In this document: positions 1 through 9,654 of the stretch, in pieces | Position numbering within the stretch: position 1 is the stretch's first letter | Layout: the number at the start of each line of letters is the position of its first letter | NCBI GenBank assembly: GCA_002067405.1 | Contig: MVRP01000015.1 | Location: 1 to 47,113 of the forward strand | DNA from: Syntrophorhabdaceae bacterium PtaU1.Bin034 | GTDB lineage: Bacteria > Desulfobacterota_G > Syntrophorhabdia > Syntrophorhabdales > WCHB1-27 | Reading direction: 5' to 3' | Length of the DNA: 47,113 nucleotides | The notes under the pieces: generated by a model | Seen by the model: the letters and a program-made list of their open reading frames with translations, nothing else | Told to the model about the DNA's origin: nothing | Database searches by the model: none | Translations under genes and position numbers: made by a program

Positions 1-504
1 AAGGGCGCCGGCAGGGCAACACTTTACGCACTCAGGCGCGCCGGAACAAAGGTCACACATTCCGGTGATCTTGTAATTCTCGTTCAAATGAAGGATTTCG
101 AAAGGGCAGGCCATGGCACAGCATGCGCATGTGGCGCATCGTGCCTGATCAATCGTCAGGGGACCGTACTCCCTTTCCTGCCGAAGAACCTCCTGGGGGC
201 ATACGGCTGTACAGGGGGCATCCTTGCACTGAAAGCAGGAGAGAAGGAGGAACGAGTTTTGTGCCGGGTGGTGAACTACTCTGAGAGACGACGAGCCCGA
301 CGCGTCAGCCTTGCCCTTATGTCGAACCGAACACGCCTCTTCGCACCGTCGGCAGCCGGTACACCGTTCGGGATCGAAAAGGATTATCAATCGATTCTGG
401 GGTGCCGAAGGTTTTGATTCTTTTTCCTTTTTCTGTCCGATTCCCGGTTTCGGATACAAAATCTTTTTCAACTTAACACTCCGTTTTCTTCTGGGCTGAT
501 ACAT
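1..504 (-). CDS. 4Fe-4S electron-transfer protein with four Cys clusters (partial, runs off left edge)
   Basis: An open reading frame on the minus strand runs from an ATG at 504-502 to the window edge without a stop, giving 168 visible residues. Four cysteine sets are visible in order: CTGCRRCEEAC, CFQCKDAPCTAVCP, CATCACCAMACP and CDLCSGAPECVKCCP. This is the 16-Cys, four-cluster layout of the HycB/CooF/DmsB-like ferredoxin subunits that pass electrons to or from hydrogenases, formate dehydrogenases or molybdopterin/tungsten oxidoreductases. The first ~40 residues form a lysine-rich extension before the first cluster, and no export signal is seen. The Shine-Dalgarno before 504 is weak, so the start is only probable. 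The partner enzyme would lie to the left of the window and cannot be named from here. Confidence 0.85.
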   Translation of the reverse strand, partial: MYQPRRKRSVKLKKILYPKPGIGQKKEKESKPSAPQNRLIILFDPERCTGCRRCEEACSVRHKGKADASGSSSLRVVHHPAQNSFLLLSCFQCKDAPCTAVCPQEVLRQEREYGPLTIDQARCATCACCAMACPFEILHLNENYKITGMCDLCSGAPECVKCCPAGAL

Positions 505-673
505 CGCTTTACTCGGTGGAAAGTTCAGTATTGCATTATTATATCCTACTTTGTAGGGCTGTTTCAGTTCGCGCCAGCCTGCGGGAAACGAGAAATCACT
601 GGACGGCCCGTCCCAATCACGTTAAAGTAAGTAAAGAAAGGCTTTTGCTGCTCTTCAGGATCACAAGCACCAC

Positions 674-1846
674 ATGAAATCCCAATCGCTCTTTTCGAAA
701 GAATTTATCATTTTCAATGCAGTTTTCTTTTTGGCCTTTATCAATATGGCCGTTTTGTTCCGGTTGCACCAGTATCTTCTGACATTGCCGATAGACCCGA
801 AATGGTCAGGTTTCCTTATCGGCGTCTTCTCACTCGCCGGCATCTTTTTGCAGCCCCTCATCAGCCCCTTTATCGGTCCGAGTAATGCGAGGCGGACTCT
901 TGCGATGGGTGTGGTCATCACAATAGGTGCACTTCTCAGCTATCGTTGGGCGACGTCCTTCGGTACACTCCTTGCCGTCCGTATCATCCACGGAACGGGG
1001 TTCATCACCTTCGTGACCGCCATGAATGCCTCTATCGTTTCTTTGATTCCCGTCAAGCGGAGTGCGCAGGCTTTCGGCCTTGTATCCATCAATGTCCTTT
1101 TGCCCTTTGCGATCGTACCCGCCCTGCTGGATAGACTGAACCTGGGAGCGGGTGATTTTGTGAATATCCTTACGGCGGCGGCTGTCTTGATGGTACCCGC
1201 AGCTCTTTTGCCCGCTTTCGTGAAACAGAACGGTGCCTGTGCCAGGGAGCCGGCATGCGAGAACACGGGCACGGACATGCTTCGGAATGTCGTCGAAAAC
1301 CTGCGGGACGCGAGGATATCGATTCTCCTTGCCACGAACCTTCTTGCCTTTCTTGCGTATGCCCCTCTTTTCTTTTTCCTCAAAGAATATGCAGAAGGAA
1401 GGGGTATCGCGAACCCGGGGGTGTTTTTCACTATTGCCACAGGAACCATGATCGCGATCCGGGTTCTCGGTGGACACCTTTTCGATAACATGAACAAGCC
1501 GAGAATGCTCATCGCCTCCCTCGGCCTCCTCTCTCTGGCCTACGTTCTGCTGATCAAGGCTGCTCCTGGGATATTCCTGGTGCTCGCGGTTTTATGCGGC
1601 ATAGGATGGGGTTTTTTCATGCCTTTCCTTAATGCGCTCTTGTTTGACTGTTCAAAGCCCTCCAACCGGGCTCTCAATCTCAACCTTGCCATGGTGATGC
1701 TCCAGGCCGGCTATTTTGTCGGCCCTATCGTAGGCGGTCTAATACTCGCCGACATCGGCTACGGAGGGCTTTTTTTCTACTGCGGTTTAATGACATTTAT
1801 CGGCATGTGCCTGAATCTCGTCTTTCTTGGAAATCATCGTCAGTAG
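674..1846 (+). CDS. MFS permease
   Basis: A 390-residue, highly hydrophobic protein with about 12 predicted membrane segments and the size of a major facilitator superfamily permease. The N-terminal half holds the basic loop after the second helix (roughly residues 70-77) and the C-terminal half repeats the six-helix pattern. Substrate is unknown; the general look is that of drug or sugar-efflux-like single-component MFS proteins. It stands alone: a divergent ferredoxin gene lies upstream, and 165 bases separate it from rpsU, which has its own promoter. A short TTCAGGA stretch about 15 bases before the ATG is a modest ribosome binding site. Confidence 0.8.
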   Translation: MKSQSLFSKEFIIFNAVFFLAFINMAVLFRLHQYLLTLPIDPKWSGFLIGVFSLAGIFLQPLISPFIGPSNARRTLAMGVVITIGALLSYRWATSFGTLLAVRIIHGTGFITFVTAMNASIVSLIPVKRSAQAFGLVSINVLLPFAIVPALLDRLNLGAGDFVNILTAAAVLMVPAALLPAFVKQNGACAREPACENTGTDMLRNVVENLRDARISILLATNLLAFLAYAPLFFFLKEYAEGRGIANPGVFFTIATGTMIAIRVLGGHLFDNMNKPRMLIASLGLLSLAYVLLIKAAPGIFLVLAVLCGIGWGFFMPFLNALLFDCSKPSNRALNLNLAMVMLQAGYFVGPIVGGLILADIGYGGLFFYCGLMTFIGMCLNLVFLGNHRQ

Positions 1847-1935
1847 GTTCCATTGTTGCAGGACAGAGTCGTTTATCGGGCTCGGCGGGTATTGGGCGGC
1901 CGTGAATCCCTTTACCCTCACACCAATAAATTCTG

Positions 1936-1965
1936 TTGACTTTACGGGGCAATCTGGGGTTTAAT
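1936..1965 (+). promoter_or_regulatory. Candidate sigma-70 promoter of the rpsU operon
   Basis: TTGACT at 1936-1941 and TTTAAT at 1960-1965 are separated by 18 bases, each one mismatch from consensus. The pair lies about 45 bases before rpsU in an A/T-rich stretch, and the strong ribosome binding site follows. Inferred by eye only. Confidence 0.5.
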
Positions 1966-2011
1966 ATAAAACTTTTATATAAGATACAAGACGGAGGGAG
2001 GGGAATGATGG

Positions 2012-2221
2012 ATGCCAGCAGTCATTATAAGAGAGGGAGAATCGTTTGAGAGTGCCCTGAGAAGATTCAAGAAACAGTGCGAAAGAACAGGCATTTTGTC
2101 GGAAGTCAAGAAAAGAGAACACTACGAAAAACCCAGCGTCAAAAGAAAGAAAAAAATCCTTGCTGCGAAGAAAAGAGCTCTTAAGAAAATGAGGCGTATG
2201 ATAGAAAAAGGCCTCTACTAG
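2012..2221 (+). CDS. rpsU: 30S ribosomal protein bS21
   Basis: The 69-residue product has the bS21 pattern: an N-terminal [19 protein letters not shown] segment followed by a very basic tail rich in Lys and Arg. bS21 joins the small subunit late and helps mRNA and initiation contacts. Length matches the family. A GGAGG-rich site precedes the ATG. It is the first gene of the block that continues through yqeY, mutS2, dnaG and rpoD, the deltaproteobacterial version of the macromolecular synthesis operon. Confidence 0.97.
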   Translation: MPAVIIREGESFESALRRFKKQCERTGILSEVKKREHYEKPSVKRKKKILAAKKRALKKMRRMIEKGLY

Positions 2222-2234
2222 AAAGAAAAAGAAA

Positions 2235-2693
2235 ATGGTATACAAAGAGGACATTGCAGGGAAGCTTAAAAGTGCACTCAAAGAGAAAGACGGGATAAGA
2301 GTGTCCGCCTTGCGGATGCTCTTAACTTCTATTAATTATAAAGAGATCGAAAAGAAGAAGCCGCTCACCGAAGACGAGTTCTACGCGGTGGTAAAAACCA
2401 TGATAAAGCAAAGGTCGGAATCGATCGAGAGCTTCAAGAAGGGCCAGCGGCCGGATCTCGTTGAAAAGGAAGAAAAAGAGCTTGAGATCTTAAAGGAATT
2501 TGTCCCTGCTCAAATCTCTGAGGATGAGCTGAGCAGGGAGGTGGAAGAGGCGATAAAGCAACTGGAAGCAAAAGATCAGAAAGACATGGGAAAAGTCATG
2601 AAGTTCCTGATGGAAAAACTTGCATCCCGAGTGGACGGGAAGGTGTTGAGTGAAATGGTGCGAAAAAGGCTGTCTTCCAAAAGACCGTCGTGA
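2235..2693 (+). CDS. yqeY: GatB/YqeY domain protein
   Basis: A 152-residue, helical, charged protein that matches the YqeY family from beginning to end: an N-terminal KLKSALKEKDGIRVSALRML helix, a central ESFKKGQRPDLVEKE stretch and a C-terminal region with DMGKVMKFL and DGKVLSEMVRKRL. YqeY resembles the tail domain of the GatB amidotransferase subunit, which contacts tRNA; the role of the stand-alone protein is not settled. It starts 13 bases after rpsU and its stop overlaps the mutS2 start (GTGA at 2690-2693), so translation is probably coupled. Confidence 0.93.
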   Translation: MVYKEDIAGKLKSALKEKDGIRVSALRMLLTSINYKEIEKKKPLTEDEFYAVVKTMIKQRSESIESFKKGQRPDLVEKEEKELEILKEFVPAQISEDELSREVEEAIKQLEAKDQKDMGKVMKFLMEKLASRVDGKVLSEMVRKRLSSKRPS

Positions 2694-4993
2694 AACAACC
2701 ATTTATGGTGGATAAAACCCTCGATTATTTAGACTACCCGAGACTCCTTCAAGTAATACATAGCCACGCATCAACCAATTTCATAAGCGAGAGAATTTTC
2801 GATCTTAAACCTCTTTCGAGCCTCGAGGAGATCGAGGCAAGGCAGGATCGCATAGAGAGCGTGCTTGAGATCATCAAATGGAATGGCCCCATTCCCCTCG
2901 GGGACATCCCCGATGTAAGGACGACCCTTAAACAGCTGTCCCTGGAAGAATACGCCTTGGAAGCGCAGGATCTGCTCCTGATCGGCCGTTTTCTGGCGGA
3001 TTGTAGGGGGATCGTGAATTTTCTAAAAAAAGCGCTGAATAAGACACCCTATATCGAGTCGATAATAGAAGGTATCAGGCCTGTTGCGGAGATCGGTTCC
3101 AAAATAAGGAAAGTTATCAATGATGAGGGGTATATCGAGGATAGCGCTTCTTACGACCTCTCAAAGATAAGAGCAGACCTCTACCAGTTGAAGGAACGGG
3201 CGAGACGGTCGCTCGACAGAATAATGGAAAGGGAAGAGGTGAGGTCCGTTCTTCAGGATTCGTACGTGGCAATCAGGAACGGCAGGTATGTTATTCCTCT
3301 CAAACCGAACTACAACCAGTTTTTTCAGGGAATTGTTCACGACTATTCCCATTCGCTCAAAACCTCCTTTGTCGAGCCGATCGAGATCATGGAGCTGAAC
3401 AACGCCATCAGTGTGCTCGAGAAGGAGGAAAAGGAAGAGGAAAAAAGGGTACTGAGGGATTTGACAAGGTCTGTAAGACGGTATGTGAACAACATGGAAC
3501 AGAATCTCTCGGCTGTTGCCGACCTCGATTTTCATCATTCTCTGGCTCTCTTCGCCTCCGCTTTCAAATGCATCAGGCCAAAGGTAGACACGGAGGGGTC
3601 GATTGAGATACGGGGGGCAATCAATCCTTTCATATTGTTATCCAAGAGGGAAAAGGCTGTCCCTATTGATATACTGATCGACAGGGATAAACGGGCGACG
3701 ATTATCAGCGGGCCGAATGCCGATGGCAAGACGGTAGCGCTGAAGACCGCTGGTTTGCTTCTTGTCATGGCGTCAGCGGGCCTCTTTGTGCCTGCGCGAG
3801 AGACGCCTCGCATACACCTCTTTCCAGGCATTTATGCAGTCATGGGGGACGAACAGGATATTACGCTCGAGCTTTCCACCTTTACGGCACATGTTGAAGC
3901 CATCAGGAACGTCTACGAACAGTCACGGGGCGGAGAACTTGTGCTGATAGATGAAATCGGGGGAGGAACCGAACCCCAGGAGGCATCGGCGCTCTCTATG
4001 GGTGTGATTGACGCTTTTGTTGAAAAAGGGTGTAAAGTCATTGTCACTACCCATCTTAACCTTCTCAAGGCATACGGCTGGACAAGGCCCTTTGCGCTCA
4101 ATGTCGCCACAGATTTCGACCCTCAGACGATGAAACCGCTTTACCGGTTACTTTACGGAATGGCAGGCGTCAGCAATGCCTTGAAAGTGGCAGAAAAGAG
4201 CGGAATGCCTCAAACGATCATTGAAAAGAGCTATTCCTATCTCGGCAAGCAGGAGTATGTGCTTAACGACCTTATTAACGGTTTGGAGATAGAGAAGAAA
4301 GAGGCGGAAGAAGAGAAAAGGAAGGCTCGCCTCTATCGGGAGGAGACAAAGAAGAGATTGCAGCTTCTCAAGGAGAAGAGGGACGAATACCTCAGGATGG
4401 CGGAAGAGCGCTGTAAGGAGAAGGTGGCCGGGCTTGAGGTCGAACTCGACCAGATACGGCGTGAACTGGCGAAAAAGGACCGTGAATCTCTTAGAGCCGC
4501 AAAGGAAAAAGCGTCAGAGGTCAGAAAGAGGTTTGTGCCGGAACGAAAAGCGGTGCAGACGGAAATCAGGGTCGGGGACTATGTGAGGGTCAGAACCATC
4601 GGCAAGGAAGGCCAGGTCACCGTAATTGACGAACAGAAGAAGATGGCCGAAGTGATCGTCGGTAATATGCGGATGCGAATCAGAAAAGACTACCTGGAAA
4701 GAGTAGGCGTACAGACCGAGCGGAAGGAAGAGCGGGTTCGGGTGAATGTGACGGATATCGAAGTTCCCGAGATTAACGTGCGGGGCATGAGAGTGGACGA
4801 GGCACTGGAAGAGGTCGACCGATTTGTTGACAGGGCAATCGTTCACGGCACATCCCGGCTGAAGATACTCCACGGCATTGGTACGGGAAGGCTCATGAAC
4901 GCCATCACGGATCATCTTTCGGAAGCGGGCTATGTAAAGGACGTAAGAAGAGACGAAAAGAACTCAGGTGTAACGATAGTAGAATTGGTATGA
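2690..4993 (+). CDS. mutS2: Endonuclease MutS2
   Basis: A 767-residue MutS2 family protein. The N-terminal core and lever domains (about 1-320) lack the mismatch-reading domain of MutS. The ATPase follows, with a Walker A motif GPNADGKT near residue 341, then signature and Walker B regions (LVLIDEIGGGTEP, then VIVTTHLNLL). A long charged coiled coil (about 520-620) precedes a C-terminal Smr nuclease domain (about 693-767) with INVRGMRVDEALEEV and HGIGTGRL. MutS2 proteins act on recombination intermediates or, in Bacillus, split collided ribosomes. The GTG start at 2690 overlaps the yqeY stop; an in-frame ATG at 2705 is the alternative. Its stop overlaps the dnaG start (ATGA at 4990-4993). Confidence 0.95.
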   Translation: MKQPFMVDKTLDYLDYPRLLQVIHSHASTNFISERIFDLKPLSSLEEIEARQDRIESVLEIIKWNGPIPLGDIPDVRTTLKQLSLEEYALEAQDLLLIGRFLADCRGIVNFLKKALNKTPYIESIIEGIRPVAEIGSKIRKVINDEGYIEDSASYDLSKIRADLYQLKERARRSLDRIMEREEVRSVLQDSYVAIRNGRYVIPLKPNYNQFFQGIVHDYSHSLKTSFVEPIEIMELNNAISVLEKEEKEEEKRVLRDLTRSVRRYVNNMEQNLSAVADLDFHHSLALFASAFKCIRPKVDTEGSIEIRGAINPFILLSKREKAVPIDILIDRDKRATIISGPNADGKTVALKTAGLLLVMASAGLFVPARETPRIHLFPGIYAVMGDEQDITLELSTFTAHVEAIRNVYEQSRGGELVLIDEIGGGTEPQEASALSMGVIDAFVEKGCKVIVTTHLNLLKAYGWTRPFALNVATDFDPQTMKPLYRLLYGMAGVSNALKVAEKSGMPQTIIEKSYSYLGKQEYVLNDLINGLEIEKKEAEEEKRKARLYREETKKRLQLLKEKRDEYLRMAEERCKEKVAGLEVELDQIRRELAKKDRESLRAAKEKASEVRKRFVPERKAVQTEIRVGDYVRVRTIGKEGQVTVIDEQKKMAEVIVGNMRMRIRKDYLERVGVQTERKEERVRVNVTDIEVPEINVRGMRVDEALEEVDRFVDRAIVHGTSRLKILHGIGTGRLMNAITDHLSEAGYVKDVRRDEKNSGVTIVELV

Positions 4994-6708
4994 GTTCCGT
5001 TCTTGATGAGGTACTGGCGAGGGTAAACATCCTGGACATTATTTCCCAGTACGTGAAATTGAGAAAAACAGGGAGGAATTTCATAGGACTCTGCCCGTTC
5101 CACAAAGAGAAGACTCCTTCATTCACCGTAAGTCCCGAAAAACAAATATACTATTGCTTTGGTTGCCACGAAGGTGGCAATGTTGTAAATTTCCTTGCCA
5201 AATATGATCGCTCCACCTTCCAGGAAGCGCTTGAGAACCTCGCGAATCAGGTAGGAATTGCAACTTCCAAAAGAGTGGGCGCCCGGAGGACACCTGTTTT
5301 TGATGCGCTTTCCAGGCTTGCCGAGTACTACCAGGCCAATTTGGCCCGCTCAGATTTTGCGATGAGGTATTTAAGGGAACGGAACATCGATAAGCAGGCC
5401 GTCGAAGCGTTCAAGCTCGGGTATAGCGAAAGGAGGAGCTACACGAAAGACTTCGCCAAACGTCTTGGCATTCCTCTTGATATGCTCCTTTCAACGGGCG
5501 TAGTGAAGCTGAAGGATGGAGGTGAAGGATTTGATATTTTCCGTGGAAGGATAACCATACCCATTCTTGATATCAACGGAAAGGTGATAGGGTTCGGCGG
5601 ACGGGCAATGGGAAAGGACGTCTTGCCGAAATATATCAATTCTCCCGAATCGCCTGTGTTCTCCAAGCGGTCCGTGCTCTACGGCCTGGACAAGGCGAAA
5701 AGAGAGATTGCCGAAAGAGATGAAGCGATCATTGTGGAGGGATATTTCGATCTCATCTCGGTTTATTCTGCAGGCGTGCGGAACGCGGTAGCCACCCTTG
5801 GCACCTCGATTACCGAAGAGCAGGTAAGCCGTCTGCGGAACTACACAGAAAATATAACCCTTATGCTCGATGGGGATGAAGCGGGCGTGAAAAGCGCTCT
5901 CCGCCTGATTACACTATTCGGAGAAATGGGAATTAACGGGAATATGGTCGTCCTGCCCGATGGGCATGACCCGGACAGCCTTATCCGGCAGCAGGGAATT
6001 GCAGGATTCGCCGCCGCAATAGGGAAAAAGAAACCGCTACTCGATTATTTCTTCGATTTTCACATCAGGAAACACGGGATAGATTCACTTGAAGGAAGGC
6101 TCTCGTTCATAAGATCGGTTGTCCCCCATCTTCAAAGCATGAGGGATGCGGTAAAAAGAAGACTCTATGTCCAGCGCCTGTCCGAATTGACCGGTGTGGA
6201 GGAATATCGCTTCTGGGACAGCATGAAAGAGAGGCATCTGGAGAATCGATTGGGTGGTGAAGAGGAGTCCCGAAGGGCCATCGAGGAAAAGGTAGTGGGG
6301 ATTCTGATTACCAAACCCGATCTAATAGAACTTTTTACGAGAAAGGAGGTGAAAGCGTATATCAGAGATACAGGCTTATGCGATCTGCTATCCAGACTGC
6401 TCGATTACTATCAAACGAACGGGGCTGTGGATCTCAAACTGTTTCTGAATGTGCTTGAGAAGCCGCAACTTAGGGAAACAGCTGTTAGTTCTACCATGCA
6501 CGTTGCGGACTACGATGAGCAGGAAATGGTAAGGATCGTGTCGGATTACCTGAGCTACACGGAAAACAAGCTCATGTGCGAGGAAGCAAGGGGGATTACG
6601 GAAAAATTGGCACAGGCCGAAAAAAACGGTGATGAAAGAGCTCTTATGGAGCTGCTCGAACAAAAGAGAAGTGTGTTGACAGCCATGAAGAACAAATCCG
6701 CCAAGTGA
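4990..6708 (+). CDS. dnaG: DNA primase
   Basis: A 572-residue DnaG that makes RNA primers at the replication fork. The N-terminal CHC2 zinc finger is intact (C35, H38, C56, C59). The TOPRIM catalytic core follows, with E250 in VEGYFD and D294/D296 in LDGDEAG. The C-terminal ~150 residues are helical and would contact DnaB helicase. Length is typical. Translation is coupled to mutS2 by a 4-base overlap, and rpoD begins 7 bases after the stop. Confidence 0.97.
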   Translation: MSSVLDEVLARVNILDIISQYVKLRKTGRNFIGLCPFHKEKTPSFTVSPEKQIYYCFGCHEGGNVVNFLAKYDRSTFQEALENLANQVGIATSKRVGARRTPVFDALSRLAEYYQANLARSDFAMRYLRERNIDKQAVEAFKLGYSERRSYTKDFAKRLGIPLDMLLSTGVVKLKDGGEGFDIFRGRITIPILDINGKVIGFGGRAMGKDVLPKYINSPESPVFSKRSVLYGLDKAKREIAERDEAIIVEGYFDLISVYSAGVRNAVATLGTSITEEQVSRLRNYTENITLMLDGDEAGVKSALRLITLFGEMGINGNMVVLPDGHDPDSLIRQQGIAGFAAAIGKKKPLLDYFFDFHIRKHGIDSLEGRLSFIRSVVPHLQSMRDAVKRRLYVQRLSELTGVEEYRFWDSMKERHLENRLGGEEESRRAIEEKVVGILITKPDLIELFTRKEVKAYIRDTGLCDLLSRLLDYYQTNGAVDLKLFLNVLEKPQLRETAVSSTMHVADYDEQEMVRIVSDYLSYTENKLMCEEARGITEKLAQAEKNGDERALMELLEQKRSVLTAMKNKSAK

Positions 6709-6715
6709 GGTTACT

Positions 6716-8305
6716 ATGCCTGATAATATCGATAAAAGGGTGAATATGCTGGGTCTGAACAGGGCAAAGAGCTTTTTCTCGTATGACGAAGGTCAGGAGG
6801 GCAGCGAAGTCTATCTCATGATAACAAATAACCGCGAAGAACAAACAGGTTTCTACGACGACATCGAATTGTTTGACATGAACAAGGAAGAAGATGTCGC
6901 ATTGGCCGGTGCAGACAAGTATGATGATGCTTTCGGGGACGGAATGGAAGAACCTTATGATGAAGAACTGACAAACCCCATTAAGCACTACATCAAGGAA
7001 ATGGGGGGAGTGGGTCTCCTCACCCGTGATGGCGAGAAAGAGATTGCCATGCGCATAGAGGATGCGAAAAGTGAGATCAGGCAGATCGTTCTTTCCTTTC
7101 CCGGCACGGTGAAGGAGTTGTTGAATGCTTATTCCGGCCTGAAGATGTCTAAACTGAGTCTCAGAGATATTACGTCTGAGGCGGACGACGAGGAAGAAAT
7201 AGATACCGAAGCAGAGGCACAGCAGGAGAAAATAGTCGACCTTTTGGAAAGGCTCAAGCACACTTACCAGCTGTGGAAAAAGACTGGAGACCAGGAAGAA
7301 AGAGAACGTTACGGGGCGGAGATTACACAGATCGTTTCGGACATCAGCTTCGGTAGAAAGATGGTCGAGCGTATAAGCTACAGGATGAAGAGGTCTGTAG
7401 AAAGGATCGAGAAGGTGGAGAAGGAGATCGAGCGGTACAACCAGCAGGGTGGCGACAACGCTGACGGCAGGCTCGACGCGCTTCAGAACAAGCTTGAGAG
7501 GATAGAGCGGGAAACGGGCGTCTCCAGAGCGGAGCTGAAGCATCTTCTCGGCCGGATGGAAGATGCGGAAAGGCAGTGCATTTACGCCAAGAACGAACTT
7601 ATTAAGGCAAATCTTCGGTTGGTAGTGAGTATAGCCAAAAAGTACATTAACCGGGGACTATCGCTTCTTGACCTGATTCAGGAAGGGAATATAGGCCTTA
7701 TGAAAGCGGTGGAGAAGTTCGAGTACAAAAGGGGCTACAAGTTCAGCACCTATGCAACATGGTGGATACGGCAGGCCATCACCCGGGCTATCGCGGATCA
7801 GGCCCGGACGATAAGGATACCCGTGCATATGATCGAGACCATCAACAAGATCATCAGGATCTCTCGCGAACTCGTGCAGGACCTCGGAAGAGAGCCTTTT
7901 CCTGATGAAATTGCTGAGAGAATGGGTTTTTCCGTTGACAAGATCAGGAAGATCCTTCGCATCACAAAGGAGCCTATTTCGCTCGAGACTCCTGTCAGCG
8001 ATGACGAGGACACGCATCTCTCCGATCTTATTGAAGACAAGAATGCACCCATACCTCAAGAATCGGTCATATTTCACGATCTTATCGACCAGCTGAACAA
8101 AATACTCTCGACCCTCACACCGAAAGAGGAAAAGGTAATAAGAATGAGGTTTGGCATCGGGGAGAAATACGATCATACGCTGGAAGAAGTGGGCCAGGTA
8201 TTTGAAGTGACAAGAGAACGAATAAGGCAGATAGAGGCAAAAGCCTTAAGGAAACTCAGGCACCCTACACGCGCGAAAAGACTGAGGTGCTTCGCGGATA
8301 TGTGA
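6716..8305 (+). CDS. rpoD: RNA polymerase primary sigma factor (sigma-70)
   Basis: A 529-residue primary sigma factor. Region 1.2 begins near [11 protein letters not shown] (about residue 82). The acidic non-conserved stretch and region 2 follow, with the [18 protein letters not shown]-melting/-10 recognition segment near residue 345. Region 3 is next, and the region 4.2 helix-turn-helix ([17 protein letters not shown], about residue 500) reads the -35 box. The acidic N-terminal ~75 residues align only loosely with region 1.1, keeping a SYDE element. It is the last gene of the rpsU operon and is followed by a strong hairpin. Candidate -35/-10 sequences elsewhere in the window fit this factor. 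Confidence 0.97.
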   Translation: MPDNIDKRVNMLGLNRAKSFFSYDEGQEGSEVYLMITNNREEQTGFYDDIELFDMNKEEDVALAGADKYDDAFGDGMEEPYDEELTNPIKHYIKEMGGVGLLTRDGEKEIAMRIEDAKSEIRQIVLSFPGTVKELLNAYSGLKMSKLSLRDITSEADDEEEIDTEAEAQQEKIVDLLERLKHTYQLWKKTGDQEERERYGAEITQIVSDISFGRKMVERISYRMKRSVERIEKVEKEIERYNQQGGDNADGRLDALQNKLERIERETGVSRAELKHLLGRMEDAERQCIYAKNELIKANLRLVVSIAKKYINRGLSLLDLIQEGNIGLMKAVEKFEYKRGYKFSTYATWWIRQAITRAIADQARTIRIPVHMIETINKIIRISRELVQDLGREPFPDEIAERMGFSVDKIRKILRITKEPISLETPVSDDEDTHLSDLIEDKNAPIPQESVIFHDLIDQLNKILSTLTPKEEKVIRMRFGIGEKYDHTLEEVGQVFEVTRERIRQIEAKALRKLRHPTRAKRLRCFADM

Positions 8306-8350
8306 GCCCAAAAGATCAAGCAGGGAGCAAATTCGATGAAATCAAAAAAA

Positions 8351-8377
8351 GAAGCCGCGGAATTCTTCCGCGGCTTC
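8351..8377. terminator. Bidirectional Rho-independent terminator between rpoD and dctP
   Basis: A 12-base inverted repeat (GAAGCCGCGGAA at 8351-8362 and its exact complement at 8366-8377) is flanked by seven A on the left and six T on the right. It can therefore end transcription of rpoD from the left and of the minus-strand dctP from the right. Confidence 0.9.
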
Positions 8378-8396
8378 GGATTTTTTACCCACAATA

Positions 8397-9419
8397 CTAC
8401 TTTTGGTTGGCCTTGAGGTAATCCAGACAGAACTTGAGCGCTTGGTCGCCGGGGAGGCCTTTCGCCTTTGTGCCCTTGACGTAGTCGTCAAGTATCGGCT
8501 GAACCTGCTTTGCCCAGCGTGCATCTTCCTCTTTGCTGAGAGGAATGACTGTTTTCTTCATCTGGATCATCAGGTCCTTTCCTTCCTTATCGATCTCATC
8601 CCAGACCTTCCCCTGCTTGTCGATCCATTCCTCGTTGATCTGCATGATCGTCTTCTGATCGGCAGGAGATATGGCATTCCACTTTGACTTGTTCATGACG
8701 ACAAAGAAACCGGTAGTATAAGCTGAGCCATAATTCTCAGTCGTGTAGCCCACAACCTCACCGAGCTTCCAGCCTTTCATAGCCTCAAACGGGCACATAA
8801 CGCCTTCTGCCACCCCCTTGGAGATCGCGTCGTATGTCTCTGTCATCGGCATTCCAACCGGTGCGCCGCCCAATGCCTGAACCACCTTGGCGCTTAGGCC
8901 ATGCGATCGGACCTTGAGACCTTTCATGTCCTCCATCTTGCGTACTGGTTTCTTTGCCGTATGGAGGATCCCGGGTCCATGAGCATGAAGGTACATGACC
9001 TGAACTTCGTCGAGTTCCTTCGGTTTGAACTTCCTGTAGTACTCATTGATCAGCTTGGTTGCGGTATAGCCGTTTTTGTAGCCGAGCGGCAGGTCGATGA
9101 CTTCAGTAAGCGGAAATTTTCCCCTTGTATATCCGAGAACGCTAAATCCGACATCGGCGATTCCCTTTACCACCGAGTCATAAGTCTGTGCCGCAGGAGT
9201 CAGGGTTGCGCCGGGGAAATAGTTGAACTTCACTCTTCCATTCGTTCTCTTTTCGACCTCCTTGCACCACTGATCCGAAAGTATACTGTTCTTGTGAGGC
9301 GCCGGAAAGAAGCTGGAATACTTCAGTGTGACGCTTTTTTCCTGAGCATAACCGGGAGAACCGGTCAATGCACAGACACAAAATGCGACAAGAGCAGCCA
9401 CCAACAACACTTTGTTCAT
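8397..9419 (-). CDS. dctP: TRAP transporter solute-binding protein (DctP family), paralogue 1
   Basis: A 340-residue periplasmic binding protein with a signal peptide ending near GYAQ (about residue 26) and the DctP-fold landmarks: a FPAPHKNSILSDQWCKEVEKRT opening segment, LTEVIDLPLGY, and the ligand-arginine region around KGLKVRSHGLSAKVVQALGGAPVGMP. TRAP binding proteins capture carboxylates, including aromatic acids, and deliver them to DctQM membrane subunits. No DctQ or DctM gene is in the window, so this is an orphan binding protein. A strong AAGGGGG site precedes the ATG at 9419. It is highly similar to the neighbouring paralogue. Confidence 0.92.
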   Translation of the reverse strand: MNKVLLVAALVAFCVCALTGSPGYAQEKSVTLKYSSFFPAPHKNSILSDQWCKEVEKRTNGRVKFNYFPGATLTPAAQTYDSVVKGIADVGFSVLGYTRGKFPLTEVIDLPLGYKNGYTATKLINEYYRKFKPKELDEVQVMYLHAHGPGILHTAKKPVRKMEDMKGLKVRSHGLSAKVVQALGGAPVGMPMTETYDAISKGVAEGVMCPFEAMKGWKLGEVVGYTTENYGSAYTTGFFVVMNKSKWNAISPADQKTIMQINEEWIDKQGKVWDEIDKEGKDLMIQMKKTVIPLSKEEDARWAKQVQPILDDYVKGTKAKGLPGDQALKFCLDYLKANQK

Positions 9420-9454
9420 AAAAACCCCCTTTTGAATTTTGTGTGTTATTTACC

Positions 9455-9483
9455 CTTTTAGCAACCCGGGGTTAATTTGTCAA
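9455..9483 (-). promoter_or_regulatory. Candidate sigma-70 promoter of dctP paralogue 1
   Basis: On the minus strand, TTGACA (complement of 9478-9483) and TAAAAG (complement of 9455-9460) are 17 bases apart, about 36 bases before the ATG. The -35 is perfect; the -10 matches four of six. Confidence 0.45.
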
Positions 9484-9609
9484 CATTATTTGGATATCAA
9501 TAACGGATAGTTTATGAGGTTAAAAATACCGACAGTTGCGGATGCGGACAGCCGAATCTCGAAATGTATCTTTTGAGGGAAAGAGTTGTGGAGATGAAAA
9601 GTGAGGTCA

Positions 9610-9631
9610 GGAGCGGCCTTTCGGCCGCTCC
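9610..9631 (-). terminator. Hairpin after dctP paralogue 2
   Basis: GGAGCGGCC at 9610-9618 and its exact complement at 9623-9631 form a 9-bp GC-rich stem with a 4-base loop, 24 bases past the stop of dctP 2. The following U-tract on the minus strand is weak, so it may be a Rho-independent terminator of modest strength or an mRNA 3' end stabiliser. Confidence 0.6.
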
Positions 9632-9654
9632 AAGGCTAACTATAAGCTTAAAAC

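Noticed and set aside
88..417. Plus-strand frame opposite the edge ferredoxin gene
   Set aside because: It is the mirror of a clear 16-Cys protein on the other strand and has no recognisable domain.
830..1512. Long minus-strand frames across the first MFS gene
   Set aside because: Charged, low-complexity products in the shadow of a clear 12-helix permease.
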